This document shows positions 7,888 through 16,101 of a stretch of DNA of 52,985 bases, one piece after another. The position numbers were made by a program, and so were the translations under genes. Location of the stretch: assembly GCA_017521605.1 (NCBI GenBank), contig JAFXCD010000093.1, positions 1 through 52,985 of the forward strand, given 5' to 3'. Under the pieces are notes generated by a model, which saw only the letters and a program-made list of their open reading frames with translations, made no database searches and had not been told where the DNA came from. The stretch comes from Lachnospiraceae bacterium (GTDB lineage Bacteria; Bacillota; Clostridia; Lachnospirales; Lachnospiraceae). Position 1 is the first letter of the stretch, and every line of letters begins with the position of its first letter.

Positions 7888-9249
7888 ATGGAAGATAGAA
7901 GAGAGTTTCGAAGAAAGAGAAGACAGAGGAATCAAATACTGGCTTATGCTGCAAGCTTTGTGATTTTGACAGTTGTAGCAGTCCTTATTGTACAGGGTGT
8001 CAAAGTGATGGCAGATAAGAAGGAACCCCAACAGGTATTACAGCAGGGAAACACGGAAAGCAGCCAGGAAAGTGTGCAGGAGAGTACACCGGAAAGTACT
8101 CAGGACATATTGGAGGATTTGTATGCATCTGAGGAGGAACTGGCACCACCTACTGCTACTCCGGAGCCAACGCCGGCACCGCCTACACAGGAGGAGTTGA
8201 TGGAACAGCGGATTGAGGAGATTATAGCAGACATGCCTTTGACGGAAAAGGTGGCGGGTCTGTTTATTTTGACACCGGAAGGATTGACCGGTGTGAATAC
8301 GGCTATAAAAGCAGGTGATGGTACCCAAAAAGCGCTGGAAGAATACAAAGTGGGTGGTATCATCTACATGAAGAAGAATATTAAGTCCAAGGAACAAATC
8401 ACAGAGATGATTGCCAAAACACAAAGTTATAGTAAATACCCACTTTTTATTGCTGTGGATGAAGAAGGTGGTGACGTGACTCGTGTTGCGGCAGCAGGAT
8501 TGGTGGATAAGCAACCTTCACCCAAGGAAATAGGTGAAACCGGTGATGCAAATAAAGCATATGAGGCGGGAAGTACCATAGGCGGGTATTTAAAAGAGCT
8601 TGGTTTTAATGTGAATTTTGCACCGGTAGCAGACTTAAGCAATGTGGAAAAGAGTATCATGCTGGAGAGGAGCTATGGTGCAATGGCAGAAGAAGTGACA
8701 CCATATGTACTAAATATGATGAAGGGACTTGAAGAGCAAGGGATTACTGCCTGTATGAAACACTTTCCGGGAATTGGTGGTACCACTGAAGATACCCATG
8801 ATGGTTTGGTAGCCATTACACGTACTGCAGAGGAGATGTGGGCTGAAGAACTTGCTGTATATAAAGCAGGCATTGATGCAGGTGTACAGATGATTATGCT
8901 TGGACATGCAGATGTGGAGTCCTTGACAGGGGACAAAACCTCTGCTGTATTTTCAGAAGTGATAGTAACAGACATTTTGCGTGGAGAGTTGGGCTTTAAG
9001 GGTGTGATTGTAACAGATGCCTTGAATATGAAGGCTATTTCAGAATATTACACATCAGAGCAGGCTGCAGTTATGGCATTAAAAGCAGGCTGCGATATGA
9101 TTATGATGCCAGAGAACTTTCTACAGGCCTATGCAGGGGTGCTTAATGCAGTGTCAGAAGGAAAGATTTCGGAAGAGAGAATCAACGATTCCCTGCGTCG
9201 AATTTACCGCATAAAGCTGGCAGATGAATTTTTGGCAGAAGGAGAATAA
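7888..9249 (+). CDS. Membrane-anchored glycoside hydrolase family 3, beta-N-acetylhexosaminidase-like
   Basis: 453 residues from ATG 7888; the frame also offers TTG at 7885, but the AGAGGAAAG site favours the ATG. A very basic N-terminus (RREFRRKRRQR) precedes one transmembrane helix (about 18-40), then a Gln/Ser/Thr/Pro-rich linker to about residue 105, so the enzyme faces outward. The rest is a NagZ-type GH3 barrel: IAVDEEGGDVTR, the KHFPGIGG block followed by a His (THDG) that forms the family's His/Asp acid-base pair, and the nucleophile loop VIVTDALNM (Asp). There is no second C-terminal GH3 domain, as usual for the NagZ branch. Likely trims GlcNAc from cell-wall muropeptides or glycans; the exact substrate is inferred. 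Confidence 0.88.
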   Translation: MEDRREFRRKRRQRNQILAYAASFVILTVVAVLIVQGVKVMADKKEPQQVLQQGNTESSQESVQESTPESTQDILEDLYASEEELAPPTATPEPTPAPPTQEELMEQRIEEIIADMPLTEKVAGLFILTPEGLTGVNTAIKAGDGTQKALEEYKVGGIIYMKKNIKSKEQITEMIAKTQSYSKYPLFIAVDEEGGDVTRVAAAGLVDKQPSPKEIGETGDANKAYEAGSTIGGYLKELGFNVNFAPVADLSNVEKSIMLERSYGAMAEEVTPYVLNMMKGLEEQGITACMKHFPGIGGTTEDTHDGLVAITRTAEEMWAEELAVYKAGIDAGVQMIMLGHADVESLTGDKTSAVFSEVIVTDILRGELGFKGVIVTDALNMKAISEYYTSEQAAVMALKAGCDMIMMPENFLQAYAGVLNAVSEGKISEERINDSLRRIYRIKLADEFLAEGE

Positions 9250-9295
9250 ACCTATGTTGGGACTCACGATGCCTTTACGTTAGGAGTAAAATAGT

Positions 9296-9586
9296 ATGAA
9301 ACCTAAGTCCCCCATGAGCGAAAGGCTCTTTGAAATGATGCTGGATAGAGGATATTCAAAAGAATTCAGCGATTTGATAACAAAGAATCTGAATACAGAT
9401 TTTACAGCCACTCGGATGATAGGCTATTTATCCCATTATTCCAGCCTGCCGGAAGGGGAGGTAGTGGATGAGATGTTGTCTATTCTTAGTGACCGGGACC
9501 GGATTATGCGTAAAAGAGAAGCAGAAGCCGCTAATGCCCGTTGGAATCAGATTATGTGGGAAGGATTTAGTGCAGAAGAGGAATAA
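9296..9586 (+). CDS. Conserved-looking small cytoplasmic protein, function unknown
   Basis: 96 residues, start supported by TAGGAG nine bases upstream. Highly charged and predicted helical (MSERLFEMMLDRGYSKEF, then EMLSILSDRDRIMRKREAEA), with no signal or membrane segment. It follows the GH3 gene by 46 nt and is closed by two terminators, so it is probably the last gene of that unit. I do not recognise the family. Confidence 0.65.
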   Translation: MKPKSPMSERLFEMMLDRGYSKEFSDLITKNLNTDFTATRMIGYLSHYSSLPEGEVVDEMLSILSDRDRIMRKREAEAANARWNQIMWEGFSAEEE

Positions 9587-9593
9587 GGAAGAT

Positions 9594-9627
9594 TTAAAAG
9601 ACGGTAGTGAAAGCTATCGTCTTTTAA
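9594..9627 (+). terminator. Hairpin after the 96-residue protein
   Basis: TAAAAGACGgTAG pairs with CTATCGTCTTTTA around a short loop. It lacks a long T tract beyond the stem and probably acts together with the stronger hairpin that follows. Confidence 0.55.
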
Positions 9628-9631
9628 CATG

Positions 9632-9668
9632 AAAAACCACAGGTGCCCTGTCGCCTGTGGTTTTTTGT
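9632..9668 (+). terminator. Strong intrinsic terminator
   Basis: AAAACCACAGG pairs with CCTGTGGTTTT and runs into a six-T tract. It separates the GH3 unit from the ABC operon. Confidence 0.85.
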
Positions 9669-9679
9669 GAAATTATATA

Positions 9680-9733
9680 TTGACAAATGATATATACAAT
9701 GGTATAAATTGTATAAAGTGATATTATACAATT
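9680..9733 (+). promoter_or_regulatory. Promoter with three TATACAAT-type half-sites (probable GntR operator)
   Basis: TTGACA (9680-9685), 17-nt spacer, TATAAA (9703-9708). Overlapping it are TATACAAT (9693-9700), its inverted copy ATTGTATA (9708-9715), and a third copy (9725-9732). The last two form a perfect 10-bp inverted repeat, AATTGTATAA at 9707-9716 with TTATACAATT at 9724-9733. Lying over the -10 box and the start of transcription, it fits repression by the GntR protein encoded just downstream. Confidence 0.75.
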
Positions 9734-9790
9734 GTAGGTTTGAGTAGTTCGAAATGCTCATTCACTATTTAGCTAAAGGAGTGCACACCA

Positions 9791-10165
9791 ATGAATATTA
9801 ATATCAGTAACTCGTCCGGCGAACCAATCTATCTGCAGATTGTAAACCAGATCAAGACGCTGATTCTGGAAGGTAAGCTGAAAGAAGGGGACGCCCTTCC
9901 TTCCATGCGTAACCTTGCAACAGAGCTCAGAATCAGCTTTATGACCACGAAACGTGCCTATGAGGAGCTGGAGCGTGACGGCTTTATCGAGTCGTATACG
10001 GGCAGAGGAAGCTTTGTAAAGGCACAGAATACGGAGCTTTACAGAGAGGAACAGATTAAGGCTATTGAGGCCTTACTTATGGAGGCCAGCGATAAGGCTA
10101 GAAAATGCGGCATCTCTACGAATCAGCTTCATGAGCTTCTGGATCTTGTAAATGAAGGAGAATAA
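9791..10165 (+). CDS. GntR family regulator, YtrA-like
   Basis: 124 residues: an N-terminal winged helix (IYLQIVNQIKTLILEG, ALPSMRNLATELRISFMTTKRAYEEL in two pieces, FIESYTGRGSFV) and a short helical tail for dimerisation, with no large ligand domain. This short form is typical of YtrA regulators, which sit at the head of ABC transporter operons and repress them. Site AAAGGAG 8 nt before the ATG. It is followed by an ATPase gene 2 nt downstream. The three half-sites in the promoter support autoregulation. The inducing signal is unknown; in Bacillus, the equivalent operon responds to cell-wall antibiotics. Confidence 0.88.
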   Translation: MNINISNSSGEPIYLQIVNQIKTLILEGKLKEGDALPSMRNLATELRISFMTTKRAYEELERDGFIESYTGRGSFVKAQNTELYREEQIKAIEALLMEASDKARKCGISTNQLHELLDLVNEGE

Positions 10166-10167
10166 AG

Positions 10168-11046
10168 ATGGACAATTACGAGAATGCAATAGAAATAAAG
10201 GGACTTATCAAGAAATACGATGGATTTACATTGGATAATGTAAGCTTTGAGGTGCCTAAGGGCAGTATCATGGGCTTTATCGGTCAAAATGGTGCCGGAA
10301 AGTCAACCACCATCAACAGTTTGTTGAATATTATACCCATAAATGGAGGAGAGATCAAACTGCTTGGGATGGACCATCTTAAAATGGAACAGGAAATTAA
10401 GGAGAGGACAGCGGTGGTTTTTGATAGTCTTCCTTTTCAGGATGTTTTTAATGCGAAGGATATCAACCGTATTTTTGAAGGAATTTATACCAAGTGGGAC
10501 AAAGAAGAATATGAGAAATATCTGGAACGTTTCCAGCTTCCCAGTAAGAAGAAGGTGGGCGATTTTTCAAAGGGTATGAGAATGAAGCTACAGATAGCCT
10601 GCGCTCTTTCACATCATGCAGAGCTTTTAATTATGGACGAACCTACATCCGGTCTGGACCCGGTAGTGCGTGATGAAATCCTGCGTATTTTCATGGAGTA
10701 TATGGAGAGTGGTGAATGCAGTATGCTGATGTCCTCCCATATTACCAGTGATTTGGAGAAAATCGCAGACAGTATTACCTTTATTGATAGAGGTAAAATC
10801 TTACTTACCGGCTACAAAGACGAAATTCTGGAAACCCATGGTGTGATTAAATGTAGCAAGGAAGAATTAAAGGAAATGGACCCTAAGGATTATGTCAGTG
10901 CCAGAGTGAATTCTTACGGAGCAGAAGTGATGGTTTCCGACAGAGAGGCTATGGGCTGCAAGTACAAAGGCTTGATACTGGATCCTACTACATTGGAGGA
11001 AATAATGCTTTTTTACGTAAATCGTGACAATAAGGGGTGGGGCTAA
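10168..11046 (+). CDS. ABC transporter ATP-binding protein (YtrB/ABC-2 type)
   Basis: 292 residues. Walker A GQNGAGKSTT at about 37-46, signature region FSKGMRMKLQIA (GKGM replaces the canonical LSGGQ core, which is common in this subfamily), Walker B LLIMDEPTSGLD, and switch His in SSHITSD. The C-terminal ~70 residues are an extra domain found in ABC-2 exporters. Starts 2 nt after the regulator and ends overlapping the first permease (TAATG). Acts at the inner face of the membrane with the following permeases. Confidence 0.9.
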   Translation: MDNYENAIEIKGLIKKYDGFTLDNVSFEVPKGSIMGFIGQNGAGKSTTINSLLNIIPINGGEIKLLGMDHLKMEQEIKERTAVVFDSLPFQDVFNAKDINRIFEGIYTKWDKEEYEKYLERFQLPSKKKVGDFSKGMRMKLQIACALSHHAELLIMDEPTSGLDPVVRDEILRIFMEYMESGECSMLMSSHITSDLEKIADSITFIDRGKILLTGYKDEILETHGVIKCSKEELKEMDPKDYVSARVNSYGAEVMVSDREAMGCKYKGLILDPTTLEEIMLFYVNRDNKGWG

Positions 11047-11048
11047 TG

Positions 11049-11828
11049 ATGAAGAAATATAAAGCTTTAGTTTTTCGGGAATGGAAGATTACGAAGAAAT
11101 TTTATGTTTTCAGGTCCGTGCTGTTTTTAGTTTTTGTGGCTATGTTTGCTGCTGCTTTTTATGGATTAACAATACAGAATGAGATGTCAGCAGATGGTGC
11201 AAGTATAACGGCTTTGGTAATATCATCTATTATGTGTGTGTTTGCTGGTGTGTTAGTGGCAGAGGATAATGCAGGCTACAAGTCCGATGTAAATTCCGGC
11301 TGGTTGAATTTCTCCTGGGCATTACCATTAACTTCTTCTGAAAAGGCTTTGGGGAAGTATCTGTTTCGTTCGCTGGTTATTTTGGTGGGGTTATTAATTA
11401 CTATTATTGCTATGTCGGGTCTTTGTGCTGTATTTGCCTGTCCCCTGCCATTATCAGCTCTATATGTCTTCTTTTGGGGTATCAATGTGGTTTTGATAAT
11501 TGACCTGATTCGTCAGTTTGTTATTATGCATGCAATTGGTATGAAAGCTTTAAAAAAATTATTAAATATCGGAACTATTATAGCGGTTGTTGGGTTCATC
11601 CTTATTGATAGTTTCATGGGAAGTAAGCTGATGGAGAAGATAAATGTCTTTATGGAAGCATCAAGTAATATGGAAGAGGAAGAGGCTGGATTGCTAATTA
11701 CAAATATGATGAAAGAACTCTTTACCATATCCCATTTGTGGGGCTGTATCGGTATCCTTTTATTATTTGTGATACTGTTTGTCAGTTTTATGGTTACCAG
11801 AAAGGGCTATGATCGCAGAAAGGGATAA
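11049..11828 (+). CDS. ABC-2 type permease, first of a tandem pair
   Basis: 259 residues from ATG 11049; the frame extends to a GTG at 11037, but alignment with the next gene (both begin MKKYKxLxFREWKxTKKFY) supports the later start. About six hydrophobic helices are visible. The conserved stretch LVAEDNAGYKSDVNSGWLNF is almost identical to the next protein, so the pair arose by tandem duplication. Probably one half of the membrane channel with the upstream ATPase. Confidence 0.82.
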   Translation: MKKYKALVFREWKITKKFYVFRSVLFLVFVAMFAAAFYGLTIQNEMSADGASITALVISSIMCVFAGVLVAEDNAGYKSDVNSGWLNFSWALPLTSSEKALGKYLFRSLVILVGLLITIIAMSGLCAVFACPLPLSALYVFFWGINVVLIIDLIRQFVIMHAIGMKALKKLLNIGTIIAVVGFILIDSFMGSKLMEKINVFMEASSNMEEEEAGLLITNMMKELFTISHLWGCIGILLLFVILFVSFMVTRKGYDRRKG

Positions 11829-11854
11829 AGAAGGAGAACTTAGGTGATATAGGG

Positions 11855-12652
11855 ATGAAAAAATATAAAGTATTACTATTTCGGGAATGGAAGGTTACGA
11901 AGAAATTTTATATTACCAGGACACTGTTATTTTTATTTTCTGTGGCAATGTTTGGAGTAGTTGCGTTTGTTTCTTCACCAAAGAATGGTGGACCGGCAGT
12001 TGGAGCAGCTGCGGACAAGACTATTTTGGCTTTAATGCTTTCTTTTTTTGTGGGGTGTTTATCTGCGATATTAGTGGCAGAAGATAATGGTACCTATAAG
12101 TCCGATGTAAATTCCGGCTGGTTGAATTTTTCCCGGGCATTACCTATAACTTCCTTTGAAAAGGCTGTGGTTAAGTACCTGTTTAGGGCTATGGTTATTC
12201 TGGTGGGAATGATATTAACGGTACTTTCTGTGGCAGAAATCTGTTTAATGGTTGGCACTCCTATTCAGCTATCGGCCATATATGCTTTCTTTTGGGTGGT
12301 GAATATTGTTTTGGTAATTGATCTGATTCATCAGGCTATCATCATTTATGATATTGATATGAAAATCATAATGAGAATATCTGATATCGGTTTTGTTTTA
12401 TTTATTGTATGGTGCTTTCTTCCCATTGATATATCCCCCTATGGTGAAATAAAGGATATCTATGGAATAATAAAGAAGGGATATCAGGGTGAAGCAATAG
12501 ACGAAGCTATGTCATTAGAGCTTTCAAATATGGCTGTAGAGTTTATGACTATATCGAATCTGTGGGGTTGCCTCGGGTTTCTTTTAGTGATTGTAATACT
12601 GATTGTCAGTTTTGTAGTTACCGGAAAGGGCTATGAAAGGAGAAAGGCATAA
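11855..12652 (+). CDS. ABC-2 type permease, second of a tandem pair
   Basis: 265 residues, six hydrophobic helices, the block VAEDNGTYKSDVNSGWLNF matching its upstream paralogue. The two have diverged in the loop after the fifth helix (this copy has an acidic segment, KDIYGIIKKGYQGE). Stop and next start share one base (TAATG), indicating coupling. Likely forms a heterodimeric permease with the paralogue. Confidence 0.82.
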   Translation: MKKYKVLLFREWKVTKKFYITRTLLFLFSVAMFGVVAFVSSPKNGGPAVGAAADKTILALMLSFFVGCLSAILVAEDNGTYKSDVNSGWLNFSRALPITSFEKAVVKYLFRAMVILVGMILTVLSVAEICLMVGTPIQLSAIYAFFWVVNIVLVIDLIHQAIIIYDIDMKIIMRISDIGFVLFIVWCFLPIDISPYGEIKDIYGIIKKGYQGEAIDEAMSLELSNMAVEFMTISNLWGCLGFLLVIVILIVSFVVTGKGYERRKA

Positions 12653-13386
12653 TGAAGGGCTATTTATATAAGGAGCTGAAGCAATACGAGAAAATTATTC
12701 ATCTGCTTTTTGTGCTGGTGCTGTATGTTGTATTTGGTGCTATTGTATTAACAATGGCTCTGGCAGGAACCATCACAAGGGAAGCCATTCTAATGTATGC
12801 GCAGGATGGTATGATCTATCGTCTTTTAATGTTGTTTTTTGGATTTGTGTTTGCAATAGGTTTGGAGGAATATACCTTTCAAGGGGACGATACCAAAATC
12901 TGGGGAAGCTTTGTGGCATCCAATCCCAAGGGAATACGAGGATACATATATACAAAATATGGACTGACCTTAGCCATGAGCGTGGGGTATTTTGCTTTGA
13001 CGGCCGGTTTGGATTTTTGTTTAACAAGGATGGTATCTGTGATTGCCCAAGCTGAGCTTCCGGTTATGGGAAAGGTAATGGCTGTACTGCTCTGTATACA
13101 GCTTCTGTATCATTCCATAACCATTCCCTTTGCCGTTCGTTTCGGCGCCAAAAGAGGAAATGTGATTAAGCTGATTTTCCTTGTAATAGCGGTTATCGTG
13201 TTGCTGGTGATGGCAACAGTACGTCCCTTAGAAACAATGGGATTCATTGATGGGATTATCCATTCCCAATGGCTATCTGATTTTCCGGAATGGGGACTGC
13301 CGATTATTGCCATAGTGGCATATATTTTGTCCTGCCGACTTTCCGTTAAGCTGTATAGGAAGGGTGTTGTGCAATATTACAGGTAG
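12652..13386 (+). CDS. Third membrane protein of the ABC operon
   Basis: 244 residues with about six hydrophobic segments and a short charged N-terminus (MKGYLYKELKQYEK) typical of ABC-2 permeases. Not clearly paralogous to the two upstream permeases. Overlaps the preceding gene by one base and is followed after 60 nt by the serine hydrolase gene. Exact role in the transporter unknown. Confidence 0.75.
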   Translation: MKGYLYKELKQYEKIIHLLFVLVLYVVFGAIVLTMALAGTITREAILMYAQDGMIYRLLMLFFGFVFAIGLEEYTFQGDDTKIWGSFVASNPKGIRGYIYTKYGLTLAMSVGYFALTAGLDFCLTRMVSVIAQAELPVMGKVMAVLLCIQLLYHSITIPFAVRFGAKRGNVIKLIFLVIAVIVLLVMATVRPLETMGFIDGIIHSQWLSDFPEWGLPIIAIVAYILSCRLSVKLYRKGVVQYYR

Positions 13387-13446
13387 CTCTAAGTGTTTGG
13401 AAAAGTATAATCACTAGCGGTGTTTGCGTTATGCAGGAGGATTAGA

Positions 13447-15315
13447 ATGAGAAGAATATTATCTTTTATGTTAAGCCTGATTTTGTTTTGTAGTATATGT
13501 GCCATGCCTGTTTATGCTACTGAAAAAGTTACGCCTTCGGGTGTGGCTTTAGAAAATGTGGGTACTGAAATTGAATTTATGGCAAAGAAGAATGAGAAGT
13601 TTTATGCTTCCTTTGCAACGGCAGTATTTCAAGGAGATGAGGTAATCTATGAGAAGCATTTCGGTTATATCGACCGGGAGAATCAGATACCTGCAGATGA
13701 AACCTGCGTTTACGAATGGGGTAGTATTTCCAAGCTTTTTGTATGGATTAGTGTGCTGCAGCTATATGAGCAGGGAAAAATCAACCTGGAAGCAGATGTG
13801 CGGGAGTATTTACCGGAAGATTTTTTTCAGAAACTGAAATATGAGGAAGCTATCACCATGCTGCATCTGATGAATCACAATGCAGGCTGGGAGGAAACCA
13901 GTTTACCAATGATGACGGAAAAAGAAAAGGATATCCTTACTCTGGAGGAGGCTCTTCGGGCGCTGGAACCTGCGCAAGTATTCCGTCCGGGAGAGATTAC
14001 TGCTTATTCTAACTGGGGAACCGCTTTGGCGGGTTACATAGTAGAACGTGTCAGCGGGATGGATTATGCGGAGTATGTACAGAAGAATATCCTGACTCCT
14101 TTGGGTATGGAACAGACAGCGGTTAGTGCAGATTATCGGGATAATGAATGGGTTCGCAAGCAGCGGGAAGGAGAGAAGTCCTATTTGATTATGGGGGATG
14201 AAGAGGTTGGAGTTGTGACGGATGAGGAATTAGGAACAGCTATCAGCTATATCCAGATTTATCCTGCGGGCTCCGTGACCGGTACTTTGGCAGATATTAC
14301 AAAGTTTGCACAAACCTTTGTGGACGATGAATGTCCTTTGTTTGAAAAGCAGGAGACCTTGGATTTCATGCTTTCAGCAAGTGATTACTATGGGGACAGT
14401 GATATACCTAAGAACTGTCATGGATTGTGGTGTACGGAATATGCAGTTCGTACCATGGGACATGCAGGGAATACCACCGGTGGCAGTGCCAATCTGGTAT
14501 TTGACAGAGAAAGTAAAATGGGTGTAGTAGTGATGACAAATCAGCAATATGAAACACTTTTCTGCTATGGGATTCCAGAAATGATTTTTGGCAGTATCGA
14601 AGAGAACACGATTTATAAGAATGCCATCATTACACAGGAAATGGATGTGAGTGGGGATTATGTGGCGAGCAGAGGGCTGTTTGAAGGCAGTAGGAAAATA
14701 TATCCCGGTCTTTCCTATACACCATTTAAAGCTTCAAAGGAGGCGAGGATTTTTGATGTTCTGAATGAACCGGCTCTGGTACAATTTGGTGACAATCTGT
14801 TTCGAATGCCGGATACCAATGATTTTCTTTATGCTACAACCACCCCGGATGGAGAACGAATTCTGGAATATTCCTCTGTAACGTATATTAGAGATGAGGT
14901 AGCCTCTGTGGAATCTGCAGCAGTCACTATTTTTGTGGGTATTTCACTGGTAAGTTTGATTTTAATGGTAGTAATAGGAGGCAAGGAATTACTGAAGCTG
15001 GAGGAGAAGATGCCGGCGGTTAAGTGGATTGTGGCTGGTCAGGTCACAGCCTTTGTCTTAGGTGCCTTTCTTTTTGTGCTACGACCGGAGATTGAATCTA
15101 TAACACTCAGCCAGGTTTTTAAAGTGGTGTCGAGAGGTATAGTACTGGCAGGGATGGTGGTGTGCCTGCTAGCGGCAGGTGGTACCTTGAAAGCAGTGGT
15201 GACAGAAAAGGGCATGAAGTTGGTGAATCGTCTGAAGTATGTAGGGTATGTCTTGTGTAATCTTTATGTGATTGGATTTATGGTGTATTTCAGATTGTTT
15301 GATTTTTGGACGTAA
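13447..15315 (+). CDS. Beta-lactamase-fold serine hydrolase with four C-terminal membrane helices
   Basis: 622 residues from ATG 13447, chosen because AGGAGG lies 6-8 nt upstream; the frame reaches GTG 13420, with no ribosome site. Signal peptide to about residue 24 (VYA). The class C beta-lactamase/D,D-peptidase fold shows SISK (Ser93, Lys96), YSN (Tyr187, Asn189) and HAG near residue 340. A beta domain follows, then four transmembrane helices from about residue 490 to the end. Such proteins cleave or transfer peptide or ester bonds at the outer membrane face. Its place right behind an ABC exporter suggests a shared role in envelope stress or in processing an exported peptide; this is inference. 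Confidence 0.85.
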   Translation: MRRILSFMLSLILFCSICAMPVYATEKVTPSGVALENVGTEIEFMAKKNEKFYASFATAVFQGDEVIYEKHFGYIDRENQIPADETCVYEWGSISKLFVWISVLQLYEQGKINLEADVREYLPEDFFQKLKYEEAITMLHLMNHNAGWEETSLPMMTEKEKDILTLEEALRALEPAQVFRPGEITAYSNWGTALAGYIVERVSGMDYAEYVQKNILTPLGMEQTAVSADYRDNEWVRKQREGEKSYLIMGDEEVGVVTDEELGTAISYIQIYPAGSVTGTLADITKFAQTFVDDECPLFEKQETLDFMLSASDYYGDSDIPKNCHGLWCTEYAVRTMGHAGNTTGGSANLVFDRESKMGVVVMTNQQYETLFCYGIPEMIFGSIEENTIYKNAIITQEMDVSGDYVASRGLFEGSRKIYPGLSYTPFKASKEARIFDVLNEPALVQFGDNLFRMPDTNDFLYATTTPDGERILEYSSVTYIRDEVASVESAAVTIFVGISLVSLILMVVIGGKELLKLEEKMPAVKWIVAGQVTAFVLGAFLFVLRPEIESITLSQVFKVVSRGIVLAGMVVCLLAAGGTLKAVVTEKGMKLVNRLKYVGYVLCNLYVIGFMVYFRLFDFWT

Positions 15316-15321
15316 AAAAGA

Positions 15322-15366
15322 AAGAGTGTGTTCCGCTGATGATTGGGAGCGCACTCTTAGTGTTTT
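15322..15366 (+). terminator. Intrinsic terminator of the ABC operon
   Basis: AGAGTGTGTTCC pairs with GGGAGCGCACTCT (with G-T pairs), followed by TAGTGTTTTATT. Closes the GntR-ABC-hydrolase operon. Confidence 0.7.
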
Positions 15367-15768
15367 ATTGTCTTCTTTCGTAAATTGATTTTCAATATTC
15401 TACTATAAGTTGTTGGGAATAACAAGGGGAGACCAATGTAAACGAGTCTAAAATCAAAGTAATTTAAAAAATAAAGATGCAAAATATAAAATGAGAGAAG
15501 ATAGGATTTGTATTTTCTTGTATTCAGTGGTATAATAAAATATATAGAAGATACAACTTATAAGAAATAAATGTTTAAGGAAGTTCATACTATAAAGTTG
15601 ACAAGTGATATGTAAACGTGCTATAAAGTTTATAGATATATTGGGATTGTTGAAAAGACATTTATGATGTACTAAGCAAAACAATATCTGTTATTGTATA
15701 TCATAAAGGAATTATAATAAGTTAATAAAGTTGATAGCAATACGCACTTATGTATTGTTATAAAAATG
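15367..15768. other. AT-rich intergenic region with candidate promoters
   Basis: No protein-coding frame convinces. An extended -10 box TGGTATAAT (15528-15536) has a weak -35. A better promoter reads TTGACA (15598-15603), 18-nt spacer, TATAAA (15622-15627) on the plus strand; its transcript would run into the bidirectional terminator at 15814-15859, antisense to the toxin-like gene's 3' end. CAATAC/GTATTG (about 15738-15757) is a small inverted repeat. Confidence 0.4.
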
Positions 15769-15813
15769 GGGTGTTATTCGTATACAAACGGTTCGCCTCA
15801 GTTAAATTGTGAT

Positions 15814-15859
15814 ATCAAAAAAGCAACCTATCTTTGGCGGGAGCGGTTGCTTTTTTGAT
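15814..15859. terminator. Bidirectional terminator at the toxin-like locus
   Basis: Perfect 15-bp inverted repeat: ATCAAAAAAGCAACC (15814-15828) with GGTTGCTTTTTTGAT (15845-15859). Six As on one side and six Ts on the other let it work in both directions. The stop codon of the minus-strand small ORF lies at the edge of the stem. Confidence 0.85.
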
Positions 15860-15971
15860 GCTTTTCTTCATCTTTGCTTTCCAATGTAACCTTGATACTG
15901 ATGATACCAACAATAATACTTATTATTGTTACCACAATACCAATGACATTTAGAACTACTAAAGTCATCAT
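15828..15971 (-). CDS. Small hydrophobic peptide, candidate type I toxin
   Basis: 47 residues starting MM at 15971 (minus strand), with AAAGGAAC just upstream. Residues 3-30 are a single hydrophobic helix (LVVLNVIGIVVTIISIIVG); the tail is short and strongly charged (ESKDEEKHQKSNRSRQR). A lone membrane helix with a charged tail, a terminator at the stop codon, and a promoter close upstream are the marks of type I toxins such as TxpA, BsrG and Fst, although I see no direct sequence match to these. A second ORF with a better ribosome site overlaps it in another frame. Not previously callable by ordinary length cut-offs. Confidence 0.5.
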   Translation of the reverse strand: MMTLVVLNVIGIVVTIISIIVGIISIKVTLESKDEEKHQKSNRSRQR

Positions 15972-16011
15972 TTGTTCCTTTCACTTTTATAGAATTAAGT
16001 AATATCTTCAT
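15868..16011 (-). CDS. Overlapping leader ORF of the toxin-like locus
   Basis: 47 codons in a different frame, starting at ATG 16011 with a near-perfect AAAGGAGG 8 nt upstream. The translated sequence (MKILLNSIKVKGTNDDF, then a Cys/Tyr/Asn-rich stretch) looks like a shadow frame rather than a folded protein. Its ribosome site is nevertheless the strongest in the locus, and it reads through the start of the hydrophobic peptide, as mok does over hok. It may serve to couple translation rather than make a product. Confidence 0.3.
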   Translation of the reverse strand: MKILLNSIKVKGTNDDFSSSKCHWYCGNNNKYYCWYHQYQGYIGKQR

Positions 16012-16101
16012 GCTGTCATCCTCCTTTGAAGCTGAAGCCTCAGAAATACAATTCTGGCGAAAGGCGAACCGCTATTCGTTTTAAATAACACCCACAAACA
16101 G

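Larger units (their letters stand above)
15769..16093. repeat. Imperfect inverted repeat bounding the toxin-like locus
   Basis: Left arm 15769-15798 reads GGGTGTTATT, 10 bases, CGGTTCGCCT. The right arm 16062-16093 read on the minus strand is GGGTGTTATT, 12 bases, CGGTTCGCCT. So transcripts entering from either side would share the same 5' sequence blocks. No flanking target-site duplication is visible. Confidence 0.65.
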
